A stretch of 64,000 bases of DNA from an uncultured Pseudoxanthomonas sp. (GCA_946479745.1 CAMLGZ010000016.1:1-64000); one strand, 5' to 3'; positions 1 through 8,956 are shown, counted from the stretch's first letter. A program made the numbers and translations. Notes: generated from the sequence alone by a model not told the origin.

Positions 1-30
1 GACCCGATCGAGGCGCTGCGGCAGCAGTAA
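1..30 (+). CDS. C-terminal end of an upstream gene (partial)
   Basis: An open frame runs from the window edge and reads DPIEALRQQ before a TAA at 28-30. Only nine residues are visible, so the product cannot be named. The next gene starts about 160 bases downstream, after a REP-type element. Confidence 0.35.
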   Translation, partial: DPIEALRQQ

Positions 31-42
31 GGCCGAAATAAT

Positions 43-116
43 GTAGGAGCGGGCCCTGCCCGCGACGCTCTCAACCGAAATAGCTCAACGGCGTCGCGGG
101 CAGGGCCCGCTCCTAC
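43..116. repeat. Paired REP element, class A (GTAG-GAGCGGGCCCTGCCCGC)
   Basis: A GTAG head and short palindrome are followed by a spacer and the inverted copy ending in CTAC. The same arm recurs at 5976, 23029 and 38761, with a variant at 24167. It lies between the upstream gene and the isoaspartyl peptidase and could fold into a long hairpin in the transcript. Confidence 0.85.
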
Positions 117-187
117 AAATTAGCCGGCTCTGCGTGAAGCGCGGGCCATCAGCTATCCTTGCGTATCCACTCCGTTCGATTCTTCCG

Positions 188-1132
188 ATGAACTCCCAAG
201 TAAATCCCTTTGCCCTCGTCATTCACGGCGGCGCCGGTGTAATCGAACGCGATCAGCTCTCCGAGGTAGAAGAGCTCGCCATCCACGCCGATCTGGACGC
301 CGCACTCGAGGCCGGGCATCGCGTTCTCGCCAATGGCGGCAGCGCACTCGACGCGGTCGAAGCGGCCGTCGTCGCGCTGGAAGAATTCCCGCGCTTCAAC
401 GCTGGCAAGGGTTCGGTCTACAACGCCGACGGAAAACATGAGCTGGATGCGTCGATCATGGAAGGCGACACGCGCCGCGCAGGCGCAGTGGCGGGTGTGG
501 AAACCATCCGCAATCCGGTACGGCTTGCCCGCGCGGTGATGGAACAATCGCCGCACGTGATGATGATCGGCGCGGGCGCGGAACGGTTCGCCGACACCCA
601 GCCGCAGATCGAACGCGTGGCCAATAACTGGTTCGACACGGACACGCGCCGCGCACAACTCGATCAGGAACAGTCGCGCGAACGCATCGAGGCCGGCGAG
701 GAAGGTCTGCGCGGAAAATACTTCGGCACCGTCGGCGCCGTTGCGCTGGATTCGCAAGGCAATCTCGCCGCCGCCACTTCCACCGGCGGCATGACCAACA
801 AGCGCTACGGACGTGTCGGCGATTCGCCCTTGATCGGCGCCGGCACCTGGGCCGACGAACGCTGTGCGGTATCGGGCACGGGCTGGGGCGAGTTCTTCAT
901 CCGCAATGCGGTCGCGCACGACATCGCCGCGCGCGTGGCGTACGGCGGCGATACTCTCGCAGCCGCGGCCGATGCGGTGATCCTGCAGCGCGTACCGGAA
1001 CTCGGCGGCGATGGCGGAGCGATTGCTGTGGACCGCGATGGCAATATCGCCATGCCGTTCAGTACGGCGGGCATGTATCGGGCGTGGATCGCAATGGACG
1101 GTTCGCGCGGTACGGCGATCTTCCGCGATTGA
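188..1132 (+). CDS. iaaA: Isoaspartyl peptidase / L-asparaginase (Ntn hydrolase)
   Basis: Plant-type asparaginase that removes isoaspartyl residues from dipeptides and hydrolyses L-asparagine. The protein is made as a precursor that cleaves itself before a catalytic threonine. The N-terminus carries FALVIHGGAG. The motif GTVGAVALD places the nucleophile at about Thr181, and TSTGGMTNKR follows, as expected for the family. The frame is open from an ATG at 134, but the ATG at 188 leaves the normal short N-terminus (MNSQVNPFALVI) and gives 314 residues, the usual length. It is convergent with the VOC gene and stands alone. A separate one-domain asparaginase-like gene lies at 52538. Confidence 0.92.
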   Translation: MNSQVNPFALVIHGGAGVIERDQLSEVEELAIHADLDAALEAGHRVLANGGSALDAVEAAVVALEEFPRFNAGKGSVYNADGKHELDASIMEGDTRRAGAVAGVETIRNPVRLARAVMEQSPHVMMIGAGAERFADTQPQIERVANNWFDTDTRRAQLDQEQSRERIEAGEEGLRGKYFGTVGAVALDSQGNLAAATSTGGMTNKRYGRVGDSPLIGAGTWADERCAVSGTGWGEFFIRNAVAHDIAARVAYGGDTLAAAADAVILQRVPELGGDGGAIAVDRDGNIAMPFSTAGMYRAWIAMDGSRGTAIFRD

Positions 1133-1172
1133 CGGTGCGGGCGCAAAAGTTGGAAAGGATTTGTGATTTCCT

Positions 1173-1214
1173 CCTCTCCCCTTGCACACCCTTCGGGCGC
1201 CACAAGGGGAGAGG
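1173..1214. repeat. Hairpin repeat between convergent genes
   Basis: A perfect 12-base stem (CCTCTCCCCTTG with CAAGGGGAGAGG) encloses an 18-base loop. It sits between the convergent stops of iaaA and the VOC gene. It has no clear U-tract, so a terminator role is only possible. Similar CTCTCCCCTTG arms recur near 52340. Confidence 0.7.
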
Positions 1215-1223
1215 GGAAATACG

Positions 1224-1694
1224 CTAGCCGCCCGTTTGGGACTTGCTCCATTCTTCCATGCGCCGCTGCATTTCTTCGGGTGGCACATCTTCCTTATGTG
1301 TGGCCAGCGACCATTTGTGGCCGAACGGGTCGATCACGGTGCCGATGCGGTCGCCCCAGAATTCGTCCTTCAGCGGACGGTCCGCTTTCGCCCCTGCTTT
1401 TACGGCCTTGTCGTAAGCCGCATCGGCGTCGGGCACGTAGATCATGAAGCTGGCGGTTGGTCCGCCGCGCTTGTTCGGTCCCAGCGCATCCATATCGGGA
1501 AATTCGTCGGCCAGCATCAGATGCGTGTCGCCGATCATGATCTCGGCGTGCCCGATCTTGTCGCCCATCGGCATGCGGAAGAGTTCTTCGGCGCCGAATG
1601 CCGCCTGGTAGAAGTCGAGCGCTTTGGCGGCATCGTCCACCATCAGATAAGCGGTGACGGTGTGGTAACCATCGGGAATGTAGTTAACGGCCAT
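1224..1694 (-). CDS. VOC superfamily protein (PhnB/glyoxalase-like)
   Basis: This 156-residue protein has the paired beta-alpha-beta-beta-beta layout of the vicinal oxygen chelate fold. The first half includes DDAAKALDFYQAAFGAEE. The second ends with DPFGHKWSLATH, the usual closing motif of PhnB-like members. Such proteins are often annotated as glyoxalase or bleomycin-resistance proteins, but the substrate cannot be read from sequence. The start ATG is followed by VNYIPDGYHTVTAYL, typical of the family. It is transcribed away from the SGNH gene's downstream end with about 75 bases between them. Confidence 0.85.
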   Translation of the reverse strand: MAVNYIPDGYHTVTAYLMVDDAAKALDFYQAAFGAEELFRMPMGDKIGHAEIMIGDTHLMLADEFPDMDALGPNKRGGPTASFMIYVPDADAAYDKAVKAGAKADRPLKDEFWGDRIGTVIDPFGHKWSLATHKEDVPPEEMQRRMEEWSKSQTGG

Positions 1695-1769
1695 GGGCAG
1701 TGTTCCACTGGATAGGTGCCGCGAAATCTATCCCTCGCAGGGTTACGGCTACGTTATCGGCGAACTCGT

Positions 1770-2471
1770 TCAATGTTCGGCCAGATAGGGCGCCACCTTC
1801 TGCCGCCATAGTGCATATCCGGTGCGATTCATATGCAGACGGTCTTCGACGAAGAGTTCTGCGCGCGGCTGGCCGTTCGCATCGAGCATGGAAGTGAAAA
1901 CGTCGATGTAATCGACCTGCAGTCGTCCCGCTTCGGCCTTGATCAGCGTATTGGCCTGCCGTTGCGCCTCCAGCAGTCCTGCGCGCAAAGGGCTGGGCTT
2001 GTTGGAGATGTAGGCGATGCGCACCTTGGGTAGATCGCGGCGCACGCGCGCGACGAAAGCGCGGAAATCCGTCACCACCTGCTGCGGCGTGCGGCCCATC
2101 TGAAGATCGTTCTCGCCCGCGTAGAGCACGATCTGCCTGGGCGCGTACGGAATCACGATGCGGTCTGCGTAGAAAGTGCTGTCGCGCAGTTCCGATCCCC
2201 CGAAACCACGATTGATCACCGGTACCCCGGGGAAATCGGCCGCCAGCGTCTCCCACAGCCGTATGGAGGAACTGCCGACGAAAACCACGCCATGCCGAGG
2301 CGGCGGGGAGGTCGCATCCAGCGCCGCGAAGCGCTGCATGTCCTGCTCCCAGTCGGCTTTGGAAACCTGTTCGGGAATGCGCGGCGGCCCCTGGGGCGCA
2401 GGTGGGACGCTGGCGCAGGCGGCCAGCAGGGTCAGCAGGCTGGCGAGAACAAGAGGGCGCAGTAGCGGCAT
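1770..2471 (-). CDS. SGNH/GDSL-family hydrolase lipoprotein
   Basis: This 233-residue protein starts with a lipoprotein signal (MPLLRPLVLASLLTLLAAC, lipobox cysteine at 19), so it is probably anchored in a membrane facing the periplasm. GSSSIRLW around residues 66-73 is the block I serine. GFGGSEL and YAGENDL are the conserved Gly and Asn blocks, and EDRLHMN near the C-terminus supplies the Asp-x-x-His pair. Family members are esterases or acyl hydrolases, often acting on acetylated polysaccharides. The substrate here is unknown. It is divergent from dgkA. Confidence 0.85.
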   Translation of the reverse strand: MPLLRPLVLASLLTLLAACASVPPAPQGPPRIPEQVSKADWEQDMQRFAALDATSPPPRHGVVFVGSSSIRLWETLAADFPGVPVINRGFGGSELRDSTFYADRIVIPYAPRQIVLYAGENDLQMGRTPQQVVTDFRAFVARVRRDLPKVRIAYISNKPSPLRAGLLEAQRQANTLIKAEAGRLQVDYIDVFTSMLDANGQPRAELFVEDRLHMNRTGYALWRQKVAPYLAEH

Positions 2472-2617
2472 CAGAAGCGGATCCTATGGTTTTGGCTAGT
2501 GAAACAGCCTGCACCGGCGGGCGCAAATCGGGTGGCAGCAGCCGCCTTGTGGCAAAATCGACGCCTCACCCGCGAACTCCTTCCAGCCCATGCCCATTTT
2601 CGCTGAGCTTTTTCAAT

Positions 2618-3004
2618 ATGGCCGATGAAAAAGGGCATTTGCCACGGGGGCCGGGCAGGATACTGAAGGCCACGGTCTGGTCGTTCCAGGGTCTGCAGGC
2701 GGCCTGGCTGCACGAGTCTTCGTTCCGCCTGGAATGCTATCTGCTGGCCGTACTGGCGCCGCTGGCGATCTGGCTGGGCGAAAGCGGCATGGAGCGCGCG
2801 CTGCTGATCGGCAGCTGCCTGCTGGTGCTGTCGGCCGAGCTGCTCAATTCGGCGGTGGAAGCGGTGATCGAACGCTACGGTCCCGAGTTCCACGAGCTGG
2901 CCGGGCGCGCCAAGGACATGGGCTCGGCCGCCGTGTTCGTGCTGATGATGAACGTATTGCTGTGCTGGGGCCTGATTCTGGGCCCACGACTTTTTTCGCT
3001 TTGA
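2618..3004 (+). CDS. dgkA: Diacylglycerol kinase
   Basis: Small inner-membrane kinase that phosphorylates diacylglycerol to phosphatidic acid, recycling the lipid released during membrane-derived oligosaccharide or lipoprotein metabolism. The frame is open upstream, but the ATG at 2618 gives 128 residues, close to E. coli DgkA. Three hydrophobic segments are visible. Conserved stretches are HESSFRLE, LLNSAVEAVIER and AKDMGSAAV, which carry the catalytic glutamates and the Asn of the active site. The TerC-type gene starts 14 bases downstream, so the two are probably co-transcribed. Confidence 0.93.
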   Translation: MADEKGHLPRGPGRILKATVWSFQGLQAAWLHESSFRLECYLLAVLAPLAIWLGESGMERALLIGSCLLVLSAELLNSAVEAVIERYGPEFHELAGRAKDMGSAAVFVLMMNVLLCWGLILGPRLFSL

Positions 3005-3018
3005 AGGATTGATTGACG

Positions 3019-3762
3019 ATGAGTTTCGAATTTCTCGCCGACCCCAACGTCTGGCTTACCCTGGTCACCTTGAGTGCGCTGGAAATCGTGCTGGGCATCG
3101 ACAACCTGGTGTTCATCTCCATCGCCGTGGGCAAGCTGCCGGAGCACCAGCGCGATGTGGCCCGCAAGTTCGGCATCGCGGTGGCCTGCATCACCCGCGT
3201 CGCGCTGCTGATATCGCTGGCATTCCTGGCACGTATGCAGACGGACCTGTTCAGTGTATTCGGCATGGGTATTTCGGTGCGCGACCTGGTGCTGATCCTG
3301 GGCGGCATCTTCCTGCTGGTGAAAGGCAGCATGGAAATCCGTGAGCTGATCACCGGCGGCCACGATGAGGACCCCAACACCACCAAGGCCTCCGGCGTAT
3401 TCGCGATGGTGATCCTGCAGATCGCCGTCATCGATATCGTGTTCTCGCTGGATTCGGTGATCACTGCGGTGGGCATGGCGCAACACATCCCGGTGATGGT
3501 GGCGGCCATCCTGCTGGCGGTAGCGGTGATGCTGCTGGCGGCCAATCCGCTGGGCCATTTCATCGACGCCAACCCCACCATCAAGATGCTGGCGCTGGCC
3601 TTCATCGTGCTGATCGGCGTAGTGCTGATCCTCGATGGTCTCGAAGTGCACGTGCCCAAGCCGTACATCTACTTCGCCATGGGTTTCTCGGTGATGGTGG
3701 AATGGCTGAACCTGCTGATGCGCCGCCGCGGCGCGCAGCACCAGCATCCGATCGTGCCCTGA
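3019..3762 (+). CDS. TerC-family integral membrane protein
   Basis: A polytopic membrane protein of 247 residues with about seven hydrophobic segments. TerC hallmarks are LEIVLGIDNLVFI near the N-terminus and VIDIVFSLDSVITAVGM in the middle. The acidic residues in these membrane helices are thought to bind metal ions; related proteins export manganese or contribute to tellurite resistance. The ATG at 3019 follows an AAGGA ribosome site by about ten bases, which favours it over the in-frame TTG at 3013. It sits directly behind dgkA. Metal specificity cannot be told from sequence. Confidence 0.88.
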   Translation: MSFEFLADPNVWLTLVTLSALEIVLGIDNLVFISIAVGKLPEHQRDVARKFGIAVACITRVALLISLAFLARMQTDLFSVFGMGISVRDLVLILGGIFLLVKGSMEIRELITGGHDEDPNTTKASGVFAMVILQIAVIDIVFSLDSVITAVGMAQHIPVMVAAILLAVAVMLLAANPLGHFIDANPTIKMLALAFIVLIGVVLILDGLEVHVPKPYIYFAMGFSVMVEWLNLLMRRRGAQHQHPIVP

Positions 3763-3772
3763 CCAGGGGTTC

Positions 3773-3847
3773 GTAGAGCCGAGCTTGCTCGGCTGCTCCT
3801 GATCTCAAGATCCGCGCGCAAAGGCAGCCGAGCAAGCTCGGCTCTAC
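3773..3847. repeat. Paired REP element, class B (GTAG-AGCCGAGCTTGCTCGGCT)
   Basis: A GTAG head and a perfect AGCCGAGC/GCTCGGCT palindrome are followed by a spacer and the inverted copy ending in CTAC. Other copies are at 29885 and 48279. It separates the TerC-type gene from the LemA gene. Confidence 0.85.
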
Positions 3848-3924
3848 AAGGCGGCGCCCCGGCAGTTGCGCTGGGGTCTGCGCGGTGCTGCAATGGCCGC
3901 AATCCAACCGCAAGGACTTCCGCC

Positions 3925-4563
3925 ATGCGCCTGCTTCCGCGTTCGTTCCTGATCCTCGCCCTGGTCGCGCTGCTTTCGGGTTGCGGCTACAACGCCATCC
4001 AGCAGAAGGATGAGGCGGTCAAGGCCGGCTGGTCCGAAGTGCTGAACCAGTACAAGCGCCGCGCCGATCTGATTCCCAATCTGGTCAAGACCGTGCAGGG
4101 CTATGCGCAGCACGAGGCCAAGGTGCTGACCGATGTGACCAATGCACGCGCGAAGGTCGGCCAGATCCAGGTCAATGCGGACGATGCCGCTTCGCTGCAG
4201 CAGTTCCAGGCCGCGCAGGGCGAGCTGTCCAGTGCGCTGTCGCGCCTGCTGGTGGTCACCGAGAACTATCCCAACCTGAAATCCGACCAGTCCTTCCGCG
4301 ATCTGCAGGCGCAGCTGGAGGGCACCGAGAATCGCATCACCGTCGCCCGCGGCCGCTATATCGAAACCGTGCAGGACTACAACACCTTCGTGCGTTCTTT
4401 CCCGCAGAACCTCACCGCCAAGCTGTTCGGCTACAAGGAAAAGCCCAACTTCACCGTGGAGAACGAGGCGCAGATTTCCGAAGCGCCCACGGTGGATTTC
4501 GGCAACACGCCGCCCCCACCGGCTCCGCCCGCACCGCCGCCCCCGCCAGCGCCGGGCAACTGA
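3925..4563 (+). CDS. LemA-family lipoprotein
   Basis: This 212-residue protein has a lipoprotein signal ending LLSGC (Cys20). The LemA coiled-helix domain spans about residues 22-185, with QKDEAVKAGWSEVLNQYKRR and DLIPNLVKTVQGYA near its start. The last 20 residues are proline-rich (PPPPAPPAPPPPPAPG). LemA proteins are often encoded beside TPM-domain proteins, as here, and the pair is thought to act in membrane or envelope maintenance. The gene starts an operon with the two TPM genes; the spacing to the next is 23 bases. An AAGGA site precedes the ATG. Confidence 0.9.
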   Translation: MRLLPRSFLILALVALLSGCGYNAIQQKDEAVKAGWSEVLNQYKRRADLIPNLVKTVQGYAQHEAKVLTDVTNARAKVGQIQVNADDAASLQQFQAAQGELSSALSRLLVVTENYPNLKSDQSFRDLQAQLEGTENRITVARGRYIETVQDYNTFVRSFPQNLTAKLFGYKEKPNFTVENEAQISEAPTVDFGNTPPPPAPPAPPPPPAPGN

Positions 4564-4586
4564 TCGGTGGCGGATAGCTGATCGAC

Positions 4587-5471
4587 ATGCTGCGACGCGC
4601 GCTCGCGCTCGCTTTTCTGCTGTTCGCCTGCCTGCCCGCATGGGCGCAGCAGGCGGCGGCGGTTCCCGCGCTGACTTCGCCGGTGGTGGATACCACCGGT
4701 ACGCTCAGCACGGAACAGAAACAGCAGCTGGAGCAACAGGCGTTGGCGCTGCAGCAACGCAAGGGCAGCCAGCTGCAGGTGCTGATCGTCCCCGGCACGC
4801 AACCGGAAACGATCGAGCAATACACCCAGCGCGTGTTCGACCAATGGAAGCTGGGCCGCAAGGAGGTGGACGATGCGGTGATCCTGGTCGTGGCCAAGGA
4901 CGACCGCCGGGTGCGCATCCAGACCGGTTACGGACTGGAAGGGGCGATTCCCGACGCCATCGCCAATCGCGTGATCCAGGAATACATGGCGCCGAAATTC
5001 CGCGCTGGCGATTACGGCGGCGGCATCGCCGATGCCACCGCCCAATTGGTCAAGCTGATCGACGGCGAGCCCCTGCCGGCGCCGGTCAGCGACAACCGGG
5101 TAAGAGAAGGCGATGGCGGCGGCGATTGGCTGTTCGCGCTGTTCGCGGCCTTCATCGCGGCCACGCTGGTGCGCGGTGTATTCGGCAAGGCACCCAAGGG
5201 CCTGCGCAGCCTGTTCACCGGCGGTGCGGCTGGCGGCGTTGCCTGGCTGTTGTCTTCGATCATTCCATTGGCCGGCGTTGCCGGCGTGTTCGGCCTGATC
5301 TACGGGTTGATGTCGGTTTCGGCGGGGCGCTACGCCCGCCACGGCGGCTGGGGCGGGTTCGGTGGAGGCGGCGGTTGGGGCGGAGGTGGTTTCGGTGGGG
5401 GCGGTGGTGGCGGCGGCTGGTCGGGCGGTGGCGGCATGTCCGGCGGCGGCGGTGCTTCGGGGGGCTGGTGA
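4587..5471 (+). CDS. TPM-domain membrane protein (YgcG family)
   Basis: A signal peptide (residues 1-20, ending AWAQ) is followed by a TPM phosphatase-like domain at about 28-150, with VVDTTGTLS and VRIQTGYGLEGAIPDA. Two hydrophobic helices follow at about 180-240. The tail from about 250 is almost all Gly, Trp and Ser (GGWGGFGGGGGWGGGG and more). This architecture is typical of YgcG-type proteins. The TPM domain probably faces the periplasm. The stop overlaps the next ATG by one base (TGATG), so translation is probably coupled. Confidence 0.88.
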   Translation: MLRRALALAFLLFACLPAWAQQAAAVPALTSPVVDTTGTLSTEQKQQLEQQALALQQRKGSQLQVLIVPGTQPETIEQYTQRVFDQWKLGRKEVDDAVILVVAKDDRRVRIQTGYGLEGAIPDAIANRVIQEYMAPKFRAGDYGGGIADATAQLVKLIDGEPLPAPVSDNRVREGDGGGDWLFALFAAFIAATLVRGVFGKAPKGLRSLFTGGAAGGVAWLLSSIIPLAGVAGVFGLIYGLMSVSAGRYARHGGWGGFGGGGGWGGGGFGGGGGGGGWSGGGGMSGGGGASGGW

Positions 5472-5962
5472 TGCGACTTCTCCGTCATGTCTTCGCGCGC
5501 TCGGCCCGCCATCTGTTTCCGGAGGACAGCCTGCACCGCATTGCCGATGCGATCGCTGCGGGCGAACTGCGGCACCGCGGCGAAATTCTGTTTGCGGTGG
5601 AATCGGAGCTTTCTCCCGGCATGGTGCTGCGCGGCGTACAGGCGCGCGCCCGCGCCGAGGCCGCCTTCGCGCGCTTGCGCGCCTGGGACACCGAAGCCAA
5701 CAACGGCGTGCTGATCTATCTGCTGCTGGCCGATCACCGCATCGAGATCGTGGCCGACCGCGGTCTGAATGGCCTGGTCAGCGCCGAACAATGGCGTGGC
5801 GTCTGCCTGCTGATGGAGGAACGCATGCAGGCCGGCGAGCCAGAACAGGCCGTGGTGCGCGGCATCGGGGCGGTTTCGGATCTGCTGGCCGAGCATTTCC
5901 CCCAGATCGACGGCGCCCCGGATCGCGACGAACTGCCCAATCAGCCGCTGATCCTGGATTGA
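5471..5962 (+). CDS. Second TPM-domain protein, soluble form
   Basis: A 163-residue protein with a TPM domain and no membrane helix. It contains EDSLHRIADAIAAGELRHRG, then NGVLIYLLLADHRIEIVADRG in the place of the periplasmic paralogue's core. It has no signal peptide, so it is probably cytoplasmic or peripheral. Tail-less TPM proteins commonly follow the LemA and YgcG genes. The start at 5471 is fixed by the one-base overlap with the upstream stop; the frame is open further upstream, but that part is antiphase to the YgcG-type gene. Confidence 0.85.
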   Translation: MRLLRHVFARSARHLFPEDSLHRIADAIAAGELRHRGEILFAVESELSPGMVLRGVQARARAEAAFARLRAWDTEANNGVLIYLLLADHRIEIVADRGLNGLVSAEQWRGVCLLMEERMQAGEPEQAVVRGIGAVSDLLAEHFPQIDGAPDRDELPNQPLILD

Positions 5963-5975
5963 TGGCTGTTTTCTT

Positions 5976-6050
5976 GTAGGAGCGGGCCCTGCCCGCGACG
6001 CTCTTCGAGTGGTGCCTGCCAAAAGCGTCGCGGGCAGGGCCCGCTCCTAC
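5976..6050. repeat. Paired REP element, class A
   Basis: Class A GTAG...CTAC inverted pair, with the same arms as the copy at 43. It lies between the TPM operon and lgt, in the region that should also hold the lgt promoter. Confidence 0.85.
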
Positions 6051-6113
6051 AGGCCGGACGCCGACTCTCGTACTCGGGCAAAATAGGGTCTTGCCCAACC
6101 CTATGCAGGCCAC

Positions 6114-7016
6114 ATGACCTACCTCCACCAGATCGACCCGATCGCGCTTTCCCTGGGCCCGCTCAAGATCCACTGGTACGGCCTGATGTATCTGCTGGCT
6201 TTCGCCAGCGCATGGTGGCTGGGACGCCAACGGATCCGCGCCGGCCGCTTGCCGGGCGTGGACATGAACGGGCTGTCGGATCTGGCGTTCTACGGCATGC
6301 TGGGCGTGGTGCTGGGCGGGCGTATCGGCTACATCCTGTTCTATTCGTTCGGCGCGTTCCTCGACAACCCCTTGATGATCTTCAAGGTGTGGGAAGGCGG
6401 CATGAGTTTTCACGGCGGCCTGCTGGGAGTGATGGCGGCGGCGCTGTGGTGGACGCGCAAACAGAAAATACATTTCTTCGACACCATGGATTTCGTGGCG
6501 CCGCTGGTGCCGGCCGGGCTGGGCTTCGGACGCATCGGCAATTTCATCGGCGCCGAGTTGTGGGGCAAGTACACGCAGGCCGGCTGGGGAGTGATTTTTC
6601 CCAGCACCGATCCCAATGTGCTCAAGCTGGGATTGAATGCTGCGCAGCTGCAGGCTCAATACGCGGCCGGTGCCTTGGATAAATTCGCGCGGCATCCCTC
6701 GCAGCTTTATCAGGCGTTCCTGGAGGGCCTGGTGATGTTCTGCGTGTTGTGGTGGTTCTCGCGCAAGCCACGTCCGCGCTATGCGGTGTCGGGAATGTTC
6801 GCGCTGCTCTACGGTGTGTTCCGTTTCCTGGTGGAATTCGTGCGCGTGCCGGATGAAGGTATCGGTTATCTTGCCTTCGGCTGGCTGACCATGGGCCAGG
6901 TGCTGAGCCTGCCGCTGATCGCGCTGGGCCTGTTCCTGTTCTGGTTGTCGCGGCGTTCGCCCACTTTGCAGCCGGTGCTCTCCGACGAGGGGCAGGCCGG
7001 CCAGGAGCAAGCATGA
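6114..7016 (+). CDS. lgt: Prolipoprotein diacylglyceryl transferase
   Basis: Inner-membrane enzyme that transfers diacylglycerol from phosphatidylglycerol to the lipobox cysteine of prolipoproteins, the first step of lipoprotein maturation. The 300-residue protein has about seven membrane segments. Diagnostic motifs are [11 protein letters not shown] with the essential His, and [14 protein letters not shown] with the essential Arg of the Lgt signature. At least six probable lipoproteins in this window would be substrates. The stop overlaps thyA by four bases (ATGA). Confidence 0.96.
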   Translation: MTYLHQIDPIALSLGPLKIHWYGLMYLLAFASAWWLGRQRIRAGRLPGVDMNGLSDLAFYGMLGVVLGGRIGYILFYSFGAFLDNPLMIFKVWEGGMSFHGGLLGVMAAALWWTRKQKIHFFDTMDFVAPLVPAGLGFGRIGNFIGAELWGKYTQAGWGVIFPSTDPNVLKLGLNAAQLQAQYAAGALDKFARHPSQLYQAFLEGLVMFCVLWWFSRKPRPRYAVSGMFALLYGVFRFLVEFVRVPDEGIGYLAFGWLTMGQVLSLPLIALGLFLFWLSRRSPTLQPVLSDEGQAGQEQA

Positions 7017-7807
7017 AGCAATACCTGGACCTGCTGCGGCACGTGCTTGAGCAGGGCACGGAAAAATCCGACCGCACCGGCACCGGCACCCGCAGCGTGT
7101 TCGGCTGGCAGATGCGCTTCGACCTCAACCAGGGTTTTCCACTGGTCACCACCAAGAAGCTGCACCTGCGCTCCATCGTGCATGAGTTGCTGTGGTTCCT
7201 GAAAGGCGAGACCAATATCGCCTATCTGAAGGACAACAAGGTCGGTATCTGGGACGAGTGGGCCGATGAAAGCGGCGAGCTGGGCCCGGTGTACGGCAAG
7301 CAATGGCGACGCTGGGCCACCGCAGACGGCGGCGAGATCGATCAGATCAAATGGGTAGTGGAGGAGATCAAGCGCAATCCCGACTCGCGCCGTCTGATCG
7401 TCTCGGCCTGGAACGTGGCCGACTTGCCCAAGATGGCGCTGATGCCGTGCCACACGCTGTTCCAGTTCTACGTGGTGGAAGGCAAGCTCAGCTGCCAGCT
7501 GTACCAGCGTAGCGGCGACATCTTCCTGGGCGTGCCGTTCAACATCGCCAGTTATGCGTTGCTCACCCACATGGTGGCACAGTCTTGCGGGCTGGGCGTG
7601 GGCGATTTCGTGCATACGTTAGGCGATGCACATTTGTATTCCAACCATTACGAGCAGGCGCGGGAGCAGTTGTCCCGCGAACCGCAGTCTTTGCCGACAC
7701 TAGGTCTCAACAAAGAAATCACGGATCTGTTTTCGTTCGACTATAAGGACATTGAGATATGCGACTACAACCCTTTGCCGGCCATCAAGGCGCCCGTCGC
7801 GGTCTGA
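7013..7807 (+). CDS. thyA: Thymidylate synthase
   Basis: Makes dTMP from dUMP using methylene-tetrahydrofolate and releases dihydrofolate. It has 264 residues, the same as the E. coli enzyme, and the nucleophile falls at Cys146 in [12 protein letters not shown]. The N-terminal DRTGTGT loop binds phosphate and [13 protein letters not shown] binds dUMP. It overlaps lgt by four bases and its last 49 bases overlap the next gene. The dihydrofolate product is handled by FolA, encoded just beyond that gene. Confidence 0.97.
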   Translation: MKQYLDLLRHVLEQGTEKSDRTGTGTRSVFGWQMRFDLNQGFPLVTTKKLHLRSIVHELLWFLKGETNIAYLKDNKVGIWDEWADESGELGPVYGKQWRRWATADGGEIDQIKWVVEEIKRNPDSRRLIVSAWNVADLPKMALMPCHTLFQFYVVEGKLSCQLYQRSGDIFLGVPFNIASYALLTHMVAQSCGLGVGDFVHTLGDAHLYSNHYEQAREQLSREPQSLPTLGLNKEITDLFSFDYKDIEICDYNPLPAIKAPVAV

Positions 7808-8376
7808 TCGCGGCGGTAATGCTCGTGGCACTGGCATCTGTCGGATGCGAGCGGCACGAGGGCAAAGCAGGTCACGCCACCTCGCAAGCGAGCGAGAAGA
7901 AAACCACTGAAGCTCATTGCAAGAACGACGAAGCGGCGCAAGCCGCACGGGACTTCTACGTCAGGATCATGACCGATGCCGCAAGTGGTCTTCCCTCCAG
8001 CGAAAGCATGCTCGAGCTGGCGCCGTTGATGACGTCGTCCATGCGCGCAGCGGTGGAGAAGGCACGCGTCCGTCAGCAGGCTTTCATCGCCGCCCATCCC
8101 GACGAGAAACCCGATTTCATCGAAGGCAGCCTGTTCACCAGCCTGTTCGAAGGCCCGAGCGCGCTGGAGTCGGCAACAGCTGCCGTCAATGGCGACGACG
8201 CGGTAGTCGATGTGGGATTCGTGCTTGCGGAAACTGGGGCGGAGACTTTCCGCTGGAAGGACCAGGCGTTGCTGCGTTGCGAACAAGGGCATTGGCGCCT
8301 GGACGATGTGCGCTACGGCGGAGATTGGGATTTCGCATCCAAGGGTCAACTCAAGCAGGCGCTGGAGTCCGAATGA
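7759..8376 (+). CDS. Predicted lipoprotein of unknown function between thyA and folA
   Basis: A 205-residue protein whose N-terminus has basic residues (GARRG), a hydrophobic stretch and LASVGC, a weak lipobox with Cys30. The mature part has [11 protein letters not shown] and a C-terminal beta-rich piece ([12 protein letters not shown]) that resembles small periplasmic domains which read out as 'hydrophilic-hydrophobic repeats', but I recognise no family. The ATG at 7759 lies inside thyA (49-base overlap). An ATG at 7819 would leave a shorter signal and no overlap. The stop overlaps folA by four bases. It is probably co-transcribed with both folate genes, without an obvious link to their reaction. 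Confidence 0.7.
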   Translation: MRLQPFAGHQGARRGLIAAVMLVALASVGCERHEGKAGHATSQASEKKTTEAHCKNDEAAQAARDFYVRIMTDAASGLPSSESMLELAPLMTSSMRAAVEKARVRQQAFIAAHPDEKPDFIEGSLFTSLFEGPSALESATAAVNGDDAVVDVGFVLAETGAETFRWKDQALLRCEQGHWRLDDVRYGGDWDFASKGQLKQALESE

Positions 8377-8876
8377 CCAAGCCTGTCGTCGTACTGGTGG
8401 CCGCTTTGGATCGCAATCATGCGATCGGCAAGGGCAACGATTTGCCGTGGCGGCTGCCCGACGACTTGAAACGCTTCAAAGCGTTGACGCTGGGAAAGCC
8501 CGTGTTGATGGGACGCAAGACGGCGCAGTCGTTGGGCCGCGCGTTGCCGGGCAGGACCAATCTGGTGCTGACCCGTTCAGGGCAAGCGCCTTTTGACGGC
8601 ATGCGCGCAGTGCGGTCGGTCGAAGAAGCGATGCAGGTTGCACGCGATGAATCGGCAACCGAATTGTGCGTCATCGGAGGCGGCGAGATATACGCACTGA
8701 CCCTGCCGTTCGCCGACCGGTTGGAGCTGACCCACGTCGAGACGGTGGTGGAGGATGCGGATGCATTCTTCCCGGAATTCGACGCATCGGAATGGACGGC
8801 GGTGTCGCGCCAGGCGCATGCGGCGGACGGGCGGCATGTATTTGCGTTCGAGTTCGTGGACTACGTTCGCAAATAA
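8373..8876 (+). CDS. folA: Dihydrofolate reductase
   Basis: Reduces dihydrofolate to tetrahydrofolate with NADPH, closing the cycle opened by ThyA. It has 167 residues. ALDRNHAIGKGNDLPWRLPD carries the substrate-binding loop and the catalytic Asp after it (LPDD). KPVLMGRKTAQSLG and CVIGGGEIYALTLP are the NADPH-binding motifs. The ATG at 8373 overlaps the upstream stop as ATGA, so the frame open further upstream is not used. The gene ends six bases before a REP element. Confidence 0.96.
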   Translation: MTKPVVVLVAALDRNHAIGKGNDLPWRLPDDLKRFKALTLGKPVLMGRKTAQSLGRALPGRTNLVLTRSGQAPFDGMRAVRSVEEAMQVARDESATELCVIGGGEIYALTLPFADRLELTHVETVVEDADAFFPEFDASEWTAVSRQAHAADGRHVFAFEFVDYVRK

Positions 8877-8882
8877 CTGCAA

Positions 8883-8956
8883 GTAGGTCGGGGCTACGCC
8901 CCCGACGCACGGAAACTGCGGGCTGCACGCACGTCGGGGACGTAGCCCCGACCTAC
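8883..8956. repeat. Paired REP element, class C (GTAG-GTCGGGGCTACGCCCCCGAC)
   Basis: A GTAG head with a GTCGGGG...CCCCGAC palindrome, inverted at the far end (CTAC). A second copy is at 62649. The right-hand CTAC supplies the stop codon of the minus-strand DUF1287 gene. Confidence 0.85.

Noticed and set aside
2402..2617. N-terminal extension of DgkA to the ATG at 2402
   Set aside because: The 72 extra residues are low-complexity, overlap the divergent SGNH gene and have no counterpart in the family. The ATG at 2618 gives the standard length.
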